NCBI GenBank assembly: GCA_903845125.1
Contig: CAIMWS010000453.1
Coordinates: 1 to 51,041 of the forward strand
Reading direction: 5' to 3'
Source of the DNA: an uncultured Verrucomicrobiota bacterium
GTDB taxonomy: Bacteria; Verrucomicrobiota; Verrucomicrobiia; Limisphaerales; UBA1319
Length of the DNA: 51,041 bases
Position 1 is the first letter of the stretch. Each line of letters opens with the position of its first letter. Under the pieces are notes generated by a model that worked only from the letters and a program-made list of their open reading frames with translations, ran no database searches and was not told where the DNA came from. This document shows, piece by piece, positions 16,976 through 27,077 of the stretch. Position numbers and translations under genes: made by a program.

Positions 16976-17140
16976 ATGCGGGGCTCATTGTTATCGGCGG
17001 CCCCGGCTTGGCACAAACCAAAACCCAGCTCTTTTTCCGCTCCGCCCGGCTGGGGCAACCGCCCCGGATTATGGTGGCTAAAAAAAAACCGGGCTTTAAG
17101 ATCCCAGCCAGCATAACCCAATGAGGAAAGGACTGTGAAT

Positions 17141-18112
17141 ATGAAGAGAATATCCTGGTTGACGGCAGCGGTAGGTCTGCTCGGCGCGATCCAGCTGAAC
17201 GCTGCCGGCCTGGCGGATCTGAAAACCTTCGGCACCATCGGCAAGGAATTGCGCGTCCTGGGCGGTGGCCAGGAGGCCGAGCTATACCGCAAGGAAGGCC
17301 AAGGCTGCCTCACGCACATGTGGTTCGGGGGGGCGTTCAAGGGGGTGGAGCGCACCCGCATCCGCATCTACACGGACGGCGAAACGAACGCTGCCATCGA
17401 CATGGAGTTATACCTCGGGCACGGGATTGGTTTCGGGGATGACTTTGCACCCTGGGGCACCGCGCGCATCGGCAAGGCGGGCGCCCCGAACAGCGTGCAC
17501 AACACCTACCGCGTCCCATTCGGACACGGCGTGCGGATCACCGCCCAGCGCGCTCCCGACGCGGAGGATAATCCCATGTTCTGGTGGATCATCCGCGGCA
17601 CCGAAAACCTGCCGGTCGAAATCGGCGGTGTCCGCCTGCCCGAGAACGCGCGCCTGCGGCTCTACAAACTCGAAAAACACACCGCCCAACCGCTGGAGGA
17701 ATTCAACCTCTGCCAGGTCCAAGGCAGTGGCGCCCTCTACCAGGTCACGATGGAGGCCAAAGGCCAGCGCAAATCGGGCAGTTGGAAAGACCTCAGCTTC
17801 ATGGAAGCCTGCATGCGCGCTTACCTGAACGGCGCCCGCGAGCCGCTGATGCTCTCCTCCGGCCTCGAGGATTATTTCCTCGGAACCTACTATTTCAACA
17901 AAGGCCGTTATTACACACCGATCGCGGGTCTGACACATTTTAACAGCCAGGAAAACGAATTCTCCGGGTATCGCTTCCACGAAGACGATCCGGTATTCTT
18001 CCAAAACGGCCTGCGGCTGACCTGCCGCTGCGGCGAAAAGATCGGGGACAAAGTCTTCCATGACCCGCCGGCGACCGTTTACACCACCTATACCTGGCTT
18101 TACCAGTGGTAG
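17141..18112 (+). CDS. Secreted DUF2961 (GH172-like) protein
   Basis: Exported protein of 323 residues. The ATG at 17141 is preferred to a GTG six bases upstream because AAAGGA at 17127-17132 is spaced correctly for it. Signal peptide MKRISWLTAAVGLLGAIQLNAAG. Family features: HMWFGGAFKGVERTRIRIY near the N-terminus, VPFGHGVRITAQ, then LSSGLEDYFLGTYYF and SGYRFHEDDPVFF, which are the typical DUF2961 active-site segments. GH172 members act on fructofuranosides or arabinofuranosides; the family is in general glycoside-active, but the substrate here cannot be told. It is divergent from the sugar permease gene with 165 bases between. Confidence 0.85.
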   Translation: MKRISWLTAAVGLLGAIQLNAAGLADLKTFGTIGKELRVLGGGQEAELYRKEGQGCLTHMWFGGAFKGVERTRIRIYTDGETNAAIDMELYLGHGIGFGDDFAPWGTARIGKAGAPNSVHNTYRVPFGHGVRITAQRAPDAEDNPMFWWIIRGTENLPVEIGGVRLPENARLRLYKLEKHTAQPLEEFNLCQVQGSGALYQVTMEAKGQRKSGSWKDLSFMEACMRAYLNGAREPLMLSSGLEDYFLGTYYFNKGRYYTPIAGLTHFNSQENEFSGYRFHEDDPVFFQNGLRLTCRCGEKIGDKVFHDPPATVYTTYTWLYQW

Positions 18113-18357
18113 CCGCGCGGGGGTCTTCTCCGCCAAACGCCCCCCTGCCCCCCAATCCCGACCGCGCCATCATCCATGGCTGTCGCCATGGGAAAACCCA
18201 CGGTGCCTCCCGGGGCGGAACGGGCGGAACCGCCCGGCCGCGCCGCGTGCCGATTAAAATGCGTGACTTTAAGGCGCGAAAAGTCAAGCATTACGGCCTT
18301 GGGACCGTTTCCTGACCATGGCTGCGAACAGAAAAACGGAGCGGCCCGGAGGACGTT

Positions 18358-19782
<1,425 letters not shown>

Positions 19783-19794
19783 ACAGCCCCGCCC

Positions 19795-20859
19795 ATGGCT
19801 GCCGCCCTGACCCCATCGCTGAGCCGTTTGCTGCGGGACGTGTCCCGTTCTTTTTTCCTGACCTTGCGCGTGCTGCCCGGAGCTGTGCAACCCCAAATCG
19901 GGCTGGCCTATTTGCTGGCCCGCACTTCCGACACCATCGCCGATACCAAGCTGGTCCCCATCGACCGCCGCCTGGAAGCCCTGCGCTGGTACCAACAACA
20001 AATCCAGGACCGGGCTGCCGGCCCATCCATCCCCGCCGCGGAAGCGTCCGCCACCGGTTCCCAGGCGGGCGGGATCCTGGCTGGCCTGGCTTCCCACCAA
20101 GGGCCGCCCGCGGAACGCATCCTCCTGGAGCGGCAGGCCGAGATCCTCGGGGTTTTGGCGGCACAACCCGCCCCGGACCGGCAATTCATAGCCGGGGTGC
20201 TGGCCACCATCACCAGCGGACAGGTGCTGGATTTGGAACGCTTCGGCGGCGCCTCCGAGGACCGCGTAACCGCTTTGCGCAACGACGCCGAGCTGGATGA
20301 TTACACCTACCGCGTGGCCGGATGCGTGGGTGAATTCTGGACCCATATCTGCACCGCCCACCTGTTCCATCCCGACCCCGGGACACATGCCTTTCTGCTG
20401 GATCACGGCCGCCAGTTCGGCCAGGGGCTGCAGCTGGTGAACATCCTGCGCGACCTTCCCGGCGACCTCCGCCAGGGCCGCTGTTACCTGCCCCAGGATG
20501 CCTTGGCACGGGCTGGCCTGGCGCCTGCCGACCTGCAAAACCTGGATCATATGGCGCGCTTCAAACCGGTGTATGATCACTACCTGGGCCAGGCCCGCAC
20601 CCGGCTCCAGGCGGGTTGGAGCTATACCCTCCGCCTGCCGCGCCGGCAGCTGCGCCTGCGCCTGGCCTGCGCCTGGCCGGTCCTGATTGGCCTCAAGACC
20701 CTCGACGCACTGGCCGGCGGCAATGTCCTGGACGCCCGGCAGCGCATCAAAGTGCCCCGGGCGGTGATCCGCCAGATCCTGCTCAAAACCATCCTGCTAT
20801 ATCCGTTCCGGCGGGCCTGGGAAAGCCAGGCGCCCCGGCTGAACCACCTCCCTTTATGA
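19795..20859 (+). CDS. Squalene/phytoene synthase family protein
   Basis: Trans-isoprenyl diphosphate synthase of the head-to-head type, 354 residues. It would condense two prenyl diphosphates (two farnesyl diphosphates for squalene). Asp-rich motif one is DTIAD at 46-50 within AYLLARTSDTIADT; motif two is NILRDLPGDLRQGRCYLP, with Asp221 and Asp225. N-terminal SRSFFLTLRVLP is family-like. The C-terminal part ends in a hydrophobic/basic segment ILLKTILLYPFRRAW that could touch the membrane. Distinction between squalene synthase, HpnC/HpnD and phytoene synthase is not possible by eye, though the sequence lacks other hopanoid or carotenoid genes nearby. The last codon and stop (ATGA) overlap the start of the dehydrogenase gene, so translation is coupled. 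Confidence 0.9.
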   Translation: MAAALTPSLSRLLRDVSRSFFLTLRVLPGAVQPQIGLAYLLARTSDTIADTKLVPIDRRLEALRWYQQQIQDRAAGPSIPAAEASATGSQAGGILAGLASHQGPPAERILLERQAEILGVLAAQPAPDRQFIAGVLATITSGQVLDLERFGGASEDRVTALRNDAELDDYTYRVAGCVGEFWTHICTAHLFHPDPGTHAFLLDHGRQFGQGLQLVNILRDLPGDLRQGRCYLPQDALARAGLAPADLQNLDHMARFKPVYDHYLGQARTRLQAGWSYTLRLPRRQLRLRLACAWPVLIGLKTLDALAGGNVLDARQRIKVPRAVIRQILLKTILLYPFRRAWESQAPRLNHLPL

Positions 20860-21887
20860 AAGCCCTCGTTTTAAAAGCGTACAAACAAATGGAAATCACC
20901 GACCTGCCGGAGCCGCAAATCGGCCCCCGGGAGGTTTTGATCCGCGTGCGGGCTTGTGGCATCTGCGGCAGCGATGTGCACGGCTTCGACGGCTCGACGG
21001 GCCGCCGCATCCCCCCGATCGTCATGGGGCACGAGGCCGCCGGCGTGGTGGCCCAGGCCGGTTCCGAGGTGGACCGCTTCAAAGCCGGCGACCGCGTCAC
21101 TTTCGACTCCACCATTTACTGCGGGAATTGCTTTTTTTGCCGCCGTGGCGATCTCAACCTATGCGACCGCCGCCGGGTTTTGGGCGTCTCCTGCGGGGAT
21201 TATCGCCAGCACGGTGCCTTTGCCGAGTATGTCGCCGTGCCGGAACACATCGTCTATTCCCTTCCGGAACGCTTCAGCCTGGAACACGCCTGCCTCATCG
21301 AGCCGGTTTCCATTGCCTTTCATGCGGTGGACCGCTCCCGGATCGCCCTGGGCGCCACCGCCGTGGTGATCGGCGCGGGGATGATCGGCCTGGCGGTCAT
21401 CCAGGCGTTGCGGCTGGCCGGTTGCGGGCGGATTTTCGCGGCCGACCTTGACGAACGCCGCCTGGAACTGGCCCGGCAGCTGGGGGCCGACGAAACCTGC
21501 AATCCCCAAAACGGCGACCTCGCCACCGCGGTCAAGCAAGCCACCGATGGCCGGGGCGCCGATGTCGCGGTCGAAGCCGTGGGCGCCACCGCGCCGGTCA
21601 ACCTGGCCGTCAACTGCCTGCGCAAAGGCGGCACCCTGACGCTGATCGGCAATGTGGCCCCGAAAATCGAGTTTCCCCTCCAGCTCGCCGTGACCCGCGA
21701 ACTCACCGTGCTGGGTTCCTGCGCTTCCCGGGGGGATTACCCGGCCTGCATCTCCATGATGTCCCGGGGCCTGGTCCAGGTGGCCCCGTTGATCAGCGCC
21801 AGCGCGCCGCTTGCGGAAGGCCCGCAATGGTTCGACCGCCTATACCGCCAGGAGCCCGGCCTGATGAAGGTGCTCCTGAAACCGTGA
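20856..21887 (+). CDS. Zinc-dependent medium-chain alcohol/polyol dehydrogenase
   Basis: NAD(P)-dependent MDR enzyme of 343 residues, in the sorbitol/threonine/galactitol-1-phosphate dehydrogenase group. The ATG at 20856 overlaps the preceding stop (ATGA); the frame is also open upstream inside that gene, but the MKALVLKAYKQMEI start is family-typical. Catalytic zinc ligands: Cys37 in ACGICGSD, and His59-Glu60 in MGHEAAG. Structural zinc: Cys89, Cys92, Cys95 and Cys103. Rossmann loop GAGMIG at 173-178. The substrate is unknown: polyol, sugar phosphate or L-threonine are possible. A short hairpin (GCCCG/CGGGC, 21889-21902) follows the gene without a T-run. Confidence 0.88.
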   Translation: MKALVLKAYKQMEITDLPEPQIGPREVLIRVRACGICGSDVHGFDGSTGRRIPPIVMGHEAAGVVAQAGSEVDRFKAGDRVTFDSTIYCGNCFFCRRGDLNLCDRRRVLGVSCGDYRQHGAFAEYVAVPEHIVYSLPERFSLEHACLIEPVSIAFHAVDRSRIALGATAVVIGAGMIGLAVIQALRLAGCGRIFAADLDERRLELARQLGADETCNPQNGDLATAVKQATDGRGADVAVEAVGATAPVNLAVNCLRKGGTLTLIGNVAPKIEFPLQLAVTRELTVLGSCASRGDYPACISMMSRGLVQVAPLISASAPLAEGPQWFDRLYRQEPGLMKVLLKP

Positions 21888-22194
21888 AGCCCGTTGCCGG
21901 GCGGGGATTTTGGGTTGCCCATCGGCCAGCCGGCAGGCTCGGCCTTGGCGCCGCATCGCGGCCCTGGACGATGACCAGCCAGCCGACCAGGAAATGGCGC
22001 GCAGCGGGACGCCCGAAACTCTTTTAAGGCGCGGCGGGAAGCCAGCCGGAACGGGTCGCTTCCCCAGCGAAGGGCTGGCGGGTGATGATGGTGCGAGCAT
22101 ACGGATTAGCTGGGGGCAAGGCCCACGAACCGTGTTCCTGAGCCGAAAGTCCGGTATTATCGGGCAGCGGCTTGAAAAAAGCGTTGCTTGAGTT
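21888..22194. other. Intergenic region between convergent dehydrogenase and tandem-HTH genes
   Basis: About 307 bases. Apart from the weak hairpin at 21889-21902 next to the dehydrogenase stop, no gene, RNA or repeat was recognised. Confidence 0.35.
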
Positions 22195-23115
22195 TTAAAC
22201 CGTTTGGGAGGCATCCGTGAGCCTGCGCCTGCCCACCGCCAACAGCACCTCTCTCATTTCCGGCACGCCATGGCCAGGGAAATGCACCTTGATTTTCGGG
22301 CAGAAGGGATCCTCAATCACTTTCATTATCCGGCCTTCGTATGGCCCGTAGAAAATGGCCTGGCCCACCCGGCATTCCGAGACGCACGGGGGGCGGTCGG
22401 GGTCGTAGCACAACGGGCTTGATGGCTTCGGCCGGTTTTGCGGCTGGTTCACGGCTGGCCGGGGAGACTCGGTCGGGATTTCCTCCAACCCATAATCTTT
22501 TCTCCCAATCACGCGTACTTCGTGCGCCGGGACGGGGGCCAGGGCAACCCGTGCCGACGGCGCCGGACTGCACTCCGTCCGTTCCCGGGCCGGTTTGCGG
22601 AGGGGGTTTGGGGATCTCACCCAGGATTTGCCGGCCGGAGGAGTGCTTACTGGCGCTGCAGCCCGCGGCCAATTGGCACTGGTTCGAATTTGCAGCCTCC
22701 CGAGCGCCACCGGATTCACGCGGAGCCGCTTGGTCAGATCCAGGTGTCCTTCCAACTGGCCTTTTTCACAGCGGGCCTTGATGGTGGCTGGTTTGATGGC
22801 CGTCGCCTTGCTCGCCTCTTCGAGGGTGGGCCACCCGATGAGAGCATATTTGTGCAGTTCCGCCAGCTTGCAGGCCAGTTGGCAGGGAATGAAATTGGTC
22901 CGGCCAACGGTGCGCACCGCGATGTGTTCCCGGCGAAATCGCGCGTTCAAGGTCGTCGTCTTGACCCCCAGCAAATCCGCGAGCGCCGGCACCGCAATGG
23001 TTGCCTCCGCGCATGTCTTAATGGCCGACAGAACCCTGCCGAGGGGGTCACCCGGCGGGGCGCCGTTACCCGCGGGCATCAAACCACTAGCCTGAGTTGG
23101 AGCCTGCTGGTTCAT
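22195..23115 (-). CDS. Uncharacterised protein with tandem excisionase-like HTH domains
   Basis: I do not recognise a named family. The 306-residue protein is taken from the ATG at 23115 (MNQQAPTQ), because the frame upstream is low-information in nature. Two consecutive excisionase/MerR-like winged HTH units are visible: residues about 40-75 (VPALADLLGVKTTTLNARFRR, ending with TNFIPCQLA) and about 93-135 (PTLEEASKATAIKPATIK, ending with LRVNPVALGRL). A proline/arginine-rich linker covers about 145-240. The C-terminal 50 residues (VGQAIFYGPYEGRIMKVI, KIKVHFPGHGVPEMREVLL) look like a small beta-barrel, possibly an SH3/CarD-type or KOW-like fold. It may bind DNA at two half-sites. It faces the dehydrogenase operon convergently and has no operon partner. 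Confidence 0.6.
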   Translation of the reverse strand: MNQQAPTQASGLMPAGNGAPPGDPLGRVLSAIKTCAEATIAVPALADLLGVKTTTLNARFRREHIAVRTVGRTNFIPCQLACKLAELHKYALIGWPTLEEASKATAIKPATIKARCEKGQLEGHLDLTKRLRVNPVALGRLQIRTSANWPRAAAPVSTPPAGKSWVRSPNPLRKPARERTECSPAPSARVALAPVPAHEVRVIGRKDYGLEEIPTESPRPAVNQPQNRPKPSSPLCYDPDRPPCVSECRVGQAIFYGPYEGRIMKVIEDPFCPKIKVHFPGHGVPEMREVLLAVGRRRLTDASQTV

Positions 23116-23596
23116 GGAATTCAACAAGTCACAATCCACACTAGCGCGGTTTGCCGGCTTGAGAACTGAGCGTCTGGACGCACAATCCAAGTTTTTTCCG
23201 CCAGGCCAAGCGGTGGGAAGCGAGGGCAACGTCCTGTGAAAACCAGGAGCGCTCCCCACCGCATCCCGGCCACAACGGAAAGCCTCACCCAAGGATTGTT
23301 CCATACCAGCCTGTGGAAAATCGCCCTGATTCCCGGGGCTACTGGCGCCCTTTTGGGAGCCAGCGACGGCCGCATTGATTTCGAGTGGTTGGCGGCTGTG
23401 GAGCAGTAAATTATGGTCCCTGTGGGGGAAGTCTTTCAACCACCGGGGAAACCAAAGCGCCGCCGGATGCCCGGCGGGCCATGGACGGTATGCGAGCTTT
23501 TGAAGTGCGAGCGCCACTGCACCGCTTGAGCCCGGCCGTAACCATCAATAAGGTTTCCTGACCTTCGCTGCCCAATCCTTTTTCCGGTTGGTGGCC
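23116..23596. other. Intergenic region with two short plus-strand frames
   Basis: About 480 bases between two minus-strand genes. Two short plus-strand frames are worth noting but not called as genes: 23236-23409 (GTG start, GAGGG about ten bases before it, 57 residues with a segment LWKIALIPGATGALLG) and 23413-23529 (38 residues, basic, with RRRMPGGPWTVCELL). Neither has a recognised family. No terminator or RNA was recognised. Confidence 0.3.
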
Positions 23597-24901
23597 TTAT
23601 GGCATCTGCAGGCGGTAGGAACGGCTGGAATAATGGGTCCACTGGGGATCGTTGAAATAAGCCGACCCGCCAGCCAGTGAGTTCGTTTGCAGCGGCCACC
23701 AGGCCGGATTGGCCAGCCCGTCGGAGGCCTCCACGACGACCACCAGGCCGCTCGTCCCGGTAATCGTGAATCCAAACCGGTTGTTTTGCACGCCGAAGGT
23801 GGCATCGCCGATTACCACCCGGGGATTCCACAGCACCACCGGCCGGCCGCCCAAGGCCGGCCCCCAGCCCGTGGCTCCGGGCAAACGATAGACGGTCAGA
23901 CTATTGAGCCCCACAAAGGCGGTTGGATCCACTTTGGGTGCGCCCCCTTTGAAATGGAGACGCTTCAGCTCCTCGCAGGCCACAAACGCCTGGTAGCCAA
24001 TGCTGTTCACCCGGGCAGGGAACGTAACGGAAGCCAGTTTGGGGCAATTAAAAAAAGCTTCCTGGCCGATGCGGGTGACGCCCTTGCCGATGACCACCTC
24101 AACCAGGGAAGTGCAGCCGCTGAACGCATCGTCGCCGAGGCTCAGGACGTGGTCGGGAATTTTCACGCTGGCCAGGCGGTTGCAGCCGGCAAAAGTGGCA
24201 TAATCAATGTCGGTGACGCCGGGTGGGATCGTGAGGTTCGTGAGGCTGTTGCAGGCGGTGAATGCCATGTAACCGATCTTGGTAATGCTGCCGGGCAGGG
24301 TGAGGCCCGGCAAGGTGGTGCACCAGGAGAACGCGCCGGCCTCGATGCCGGTGACGCTGCCGGGAAGCGTAACCCGGGTCAGGCTCCGGCAGTTGGCAAA
24401 CGCATGGAATCCAATGTTGGTAACCCCGCCGACGATCGTAACGTCGGTCAAGTTGGTGCAGGTTTCAAACGCCTGGGCGCCAATATAGGCAACGCTGGCT
24501 GGGATCGTGATATGGGCCAGGCTCGAACATCCCCAGAAGGTTCCCGTTTCAAGGCAGGTGACGCCGGAACCCAGCCGGATTTCCGACAAGCGGGTGCAAG
24601 TGGAGAAAGCCCACTGCCCGATGCGGGTGACGCTGTCGGGCAGGACAACCGTGGCCAGGTTCGTTTGGGAAAAAAACGCATTGGCCGCGATGCTGGTGAC
24701 GGGAAGGCCTCCCATCTCGCCGGGGATGGTGACCTCGCCTCCCGGCCCGGTGTAGCCAGTGATGGTGATCGTGCCGTTGTTGATGGAGCTGTTGAATTCG
24801 TAGGCTTGGACTGGGCAAACGAAAAATCCCAGGCAGGCCGTTATGAAGGCCGCGCAGACCTTGGCAAGTCTCATGGACAGATGCATACCACGCCGGGACA
24901 T
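23597..24901 (-). CDS. Secreted leucine-rich-repeat protein (BspA/LRR_5 type)
   Basis: Exported protein of about 434 residues. In-frame starts at 24910 (TTG), 24901, 24886 and 24874 are possible, none with a clear ribosome binding site. The signal peptide is RLAKVCAAFITACLGFFVCPVQA, cut before YEFN. Then come about eleven repeats of about 23 residues of BspA type, each with the pattern xxIgxxAFxxCxxLxxVxIPxxVTxI, for example residues around PASVAYIGAQAFETCTNL. The C-terminal 80 residues leave the repeat and end VVVEASDGLANPAWWPL ... SYRLQMP, a tail that resembles other secreted proteins of this phylum. The repeats suggest surface binding. It is in the same direction as, but 240 bases beyond, the tsf terminator. 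Confidence 0.85.
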   Translation of the reverse strand: MSRRGMHLSMRLAKVCAAFITACLGFFVCPVQAYEFNSSINNGTITITGYTGPGGEVTIPGEMGGLPVTSIAANAFFSQTNLATVVLPDSVTRIGQWAFSTCTRLSEIRLGSGVTCLETGTFWGCSSLAHITIPASVAYIGAQAFETCTNLTDVTIVGGVTNIGFHAFANCRSLTRVTLPGSVTGIEAGAFSWCTTLPGLTLPGSITKIGYMAFTACNSLTNLTIPPGVTDIDYATFAGCNRLASVKIPDHVLSLGDDAFSGCTSLVEVVIGKGVTRIGQEAFFNCPKLASVTFPARVNSIGYQAFVACEELKRLHFKGGAPKVDPTAFVGLNSLTVYRLPGATGWGPALGGRPVVLWNPRVVIGDATFGVQNNRFGFTITGTSGLVVVVEASDGLANPAWWPLQTNSLAGGSAYFNDPQWTHYSSRSYRLQMP

Positions 24902-25074
24902 GGAAGGCAAGCTCAGCCCGGGACGAGGGAATCTGCAGCGGAGGGTGCGGGCGATTTTGCGCCTGGCCTCGGCGATGAACTTCCCCTCCGAGGGCGTATT
25001 CCCCGAGGGTCAGGAAGCGGAGGAATGCCAGCCAAGGACAGAAGCCTTACGCCTGGTGGCGTCAGCTGGCGCCG

Positions 25075-25106
25075 TGAAAGAAAAGGCCCTCCTTCCGGAG
25101 GGCCTT
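25075..25106 (-). terminator. Rho-independent terminator of rpsB-tsf
   Basis: AAGGCCCTCC (25083-25092) and GGAGGGCCTT (25097-25106) form a perfect 10-bp stem. On the minus strand the loop is GGAA, a GNRA tetraloop, and the stem is followed by TTTTCTTTC (25074-25082). It is about 30 bases after the tsf stop. Confidence 0.9.
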
Positions 25107-25134
25107 GTGCATTGGACAGTAAATCAGATTCCGA

Positions 25135-25977
25135 TCAAGCGCTGGCCACTTCACCCACCTGGAACCGCACAAAGCGTTTGATGGTGATGGTGTCGCCAAT
25201 CTGCTTGCCAACGGCGGCGATGTGATCCTTGACCGTGGTTTCGCCATTGGTCTTCACGAAGCCCTGGTCCACGAGGCAGATGTTCTGGAAGAACTTCTCC
25301 AGCTTGCCAGCGACAATTTTTTCCACCACCTGGGCCGGTTTGCCTTTGACCTGCTCGCGGGCGATTTCGCGCTCTTTCTCCACCAGCACGGGATCGACCT
25401 GGTCGGACGTCACCGCGGTGGGATTGGCGGCGGCGATCTGCAAGGTGATGTCGCGCACGAGCTGTTTGAACTCGTCGTTTTGAGCGGTGGCTTCCAGGCC
25501 GGCATTCACCTCCACCAGCACACCAATCTTCGAGCCGGTATGGATGTAGGCCGCCACGGCGCCGTTGCCGCTGACTTCAAAACGCTGGAAGCGGGACACC
25601 TTGATGTTTTCACCAATCTTCGCCACCTGCGCAGTCCGCATAGGCTCCAGGTCGGCTTTCGGATCGCTGACCAGGGTTTTAACAACCTGTTCGCAGAAGC
25701 TGCGGAAATCCTCGTTCTTGGCGACGAAATCCGTCTCGCAATTGATTTCGGCGATCACGCCCGTGCGGGCACCAGCCTGCACACACTGCGCGATGACGCC
25801 ATCCTTGGCGTCGCGCAAGGCTTTCTTGGCGGCCGAGGCGATGCCCTTTTTGCGCAGGAGTTCCCAAGCCAGATCGATATCTCCCTTGGCTTCAACCAAG
25901 GCGCTCTTGCAGTCCATCAGGCCCGCGTTGGACATTTCACGCAGTTTGCCCACTAACGCAGCAGTAATTTCAGCCAT
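25135..25977 (-). CDS. tsf: Elongation factor Ts
   Basis: Nucleotide-exchange factor for EF-Tu in the cytosol, 280 residues. The N-terminal UBA-like domain MAEITAALVGKLREMSNAGLMDCKSAL and the EF-Tu contact segment INCETDFVAKNEDF are present, followed by the dimerisation core with a second ETDFV-like copy replaced by VNAGLEATAQNDEF. It starts 45 bases after the rpsB stop and ends at a strong terminator, so rpsB-tsf forms a classic two-gene operon. Confidence 0.97.
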   Translation of the reverse strand: MAEITAALVGKLREMSNAGLMDCKSALVEAKGDIDLAWELLRKKGIASAAKKALRDAKDGVIAQCVQAGARTGVIAEINCETDFVAKNEDFRSFCEQVVKTLVSDPKADLEPMRTAQVAKIGENIKVSRFQRFEVSGNGAVAAYIHTGSKIGVLVEVNAGLEATAQNDEFKQLVRDITLQIAAANPTAVTSDQVDPVLVEKEREIAREQVKGKPAQVVEKIVAGKLEKFFQNICLVDQGFVKTNGETTVKDHIAAVGKQIGDTITIKRFVRFQVGEVASA

Positions 25978-26022
25978 AAATAAAAATTCGCTTTCTTTTT
26001 GGTTCTACGTCAACGCCAGCCG

Positions 26023-26892
26023 TCAGGCGGCCGGTGCCGCTGGCGCAGCGGGAGCGGCGGGAGCGGCGGGCGCCGGGGCGGGCTTGACCAGCGAAGCCAG
26101 ATCCTGGGCAGTGGCGGGCACTGGAGGTTCCGGGGCGGGGGCCGCGGCGGGCGCTTCCGCGGCGGGGGCCGGGGTTTCTTCGGTGCGGCGGCGGCTATAC
26201 TTGGCGTCGTATTCAGACTTGGCCTGGGTGATGGTCTGCACCACCAAGCCCAAAATCAAGCGGATCGAGCGGATGGCATCGTCGTTGCCGGCGATCGGGA
26301 AATCCACCAAATCCGGGTCGCAGTTGGTATCCACGATGGCGATCAGCGGGATCTTCAGGCGGCGCGCCTCGGCCACGGCGTTGTGCTCGCGCTTGATGTC
26401 GATCACAAACATGGCGTCCGGCTTTTGGTCCATGTTGCGGATGCCGTCCAGATTCTTGTGCAGGCGGGCGGCTTCGCGACGGATGGCGGACTGCTCTTGT
26501 TTGACGTAGTTGTTGATGCTGCCATCCTGCTCCATTTTCTCGATCTGTTTCAGGCGCTCGATGGAACGGCGGATGGTTTTTAAATTGGTCAGCGTGCCAC
26601 CCAGCCAGCGCTCGGTGACGTAATATTGATTGCACGCAGTGGCGGCTTCTTTCACCGCTTCCTGCGCTTGTTTCTTGGTGCCCACCATCAGCGCCCGGCC
26701 ACCCTTGCCGATGACTTCATGGAGCTTGGTGCAAGCAGCCTCAAGCTGACCAACCGTTTTGGCGAGATCAATGATGTAAATGCCATTCCGGGCATCGAAG
26801 ATGAACTGCTTCATCTTCGGGTTCCAACGTTTGGTCTGATGTCCAAAATGGACACCGGCTTCCAGCAATTCTTTGATTCCGATATTCAACAC
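26023..26892 (-). CDS. rpsB: 30S ribosomal protein S2
   Basis: Small-subunit ribosomal protein of 289 residues. The start is taken as the GTG at 26892 (MLNIGIKELLEAGVHFGHQ), with GGA five bases upstream; an in-frame ATG at 26937 would add 15 residues of leader-derived sequence, and a TTG at 26889 is also possible. The S2 core (GVHFGHQTKRWNPKMKQFIF, RWLGGTLTNLKTI, KPDAMFVIDIKREHNAVAEA, DTNCDPDLVDFPIAGNDDAIRSI) is complete. About 50 extra residues at the C-terminus (238-289) are almost only alanine and proline, with a short hydrophobic insert AQDLASLVKP. Such AP-rich tails occur in S2 of some phyla. Expected autoregulation by S2 would act on its leader. Confidence 0.96.
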   Translation of the reverse strand: MLNIGIKELLEAGVHFGHQTKRWNPKMKQFIFDARNGIYIIDLAKTVGQLEAACTKLHEVIGKGGRALMVGTKKQAQEAVKEAATACNQYYVTERWLGGTLTNLKTIRRSIERLKQIEKMEQDGSINNYVKQEQSAIRREAARLHKNLDGIRNMDQKPDAMFVIDIKREHNAVAEARRLKIPLIAIVDTNCDPDLVDFPIAGNDDAIRSIRLILGLVVQTITQAKSEYDAKYSRRRTEETPAPAAEAPAAAPAPEPPVPATAQDLASLVKPAPAPAAPAAPAAPAAPAA

Positions 26893-26913
26893 AATTTTCC
26901 AATAGTTCCGGCC

Positions 26914-26959
26914 TGGCCATCCCTTCGGGACGCTCAAGCCATCCCGCGGAAAACGGGAT
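26914..26959 (-). promoter_or_regulatory. Possible structured leader of rpsB
   Basis: Two hairpins precede the rpsB start: ATCCCG/CGGGAT (26941-26946 with 26954-26959) and a shorter GTCCC/GGGAT stem with a GAA loop (26919-26931). The copies of CATCCC in both invite an S2-dependent leader, but no established S2 motif was matched by eye, so function is inferred. Confidence 0.3.
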
Positions 26960-27077
26960 TCTTGTTAGATGCATTTGCGGCTGCCGTGGCTCCCTCGAGC
27001 TGCGGTTGTTTATTTAAAGCCGTTCAATCTCTCCTGAACTCCGGCCAGCAAGCCAAAGTACCAAAAGAGCAATAATC

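Noticed and set aside
23116..23517. N-terminal extension of the tandem-HTH protein by 134 residues
   Set aside because: The added sequence has no structure-like pattern, and the ATG at 23115 directly precedes a sensible N-terminus.
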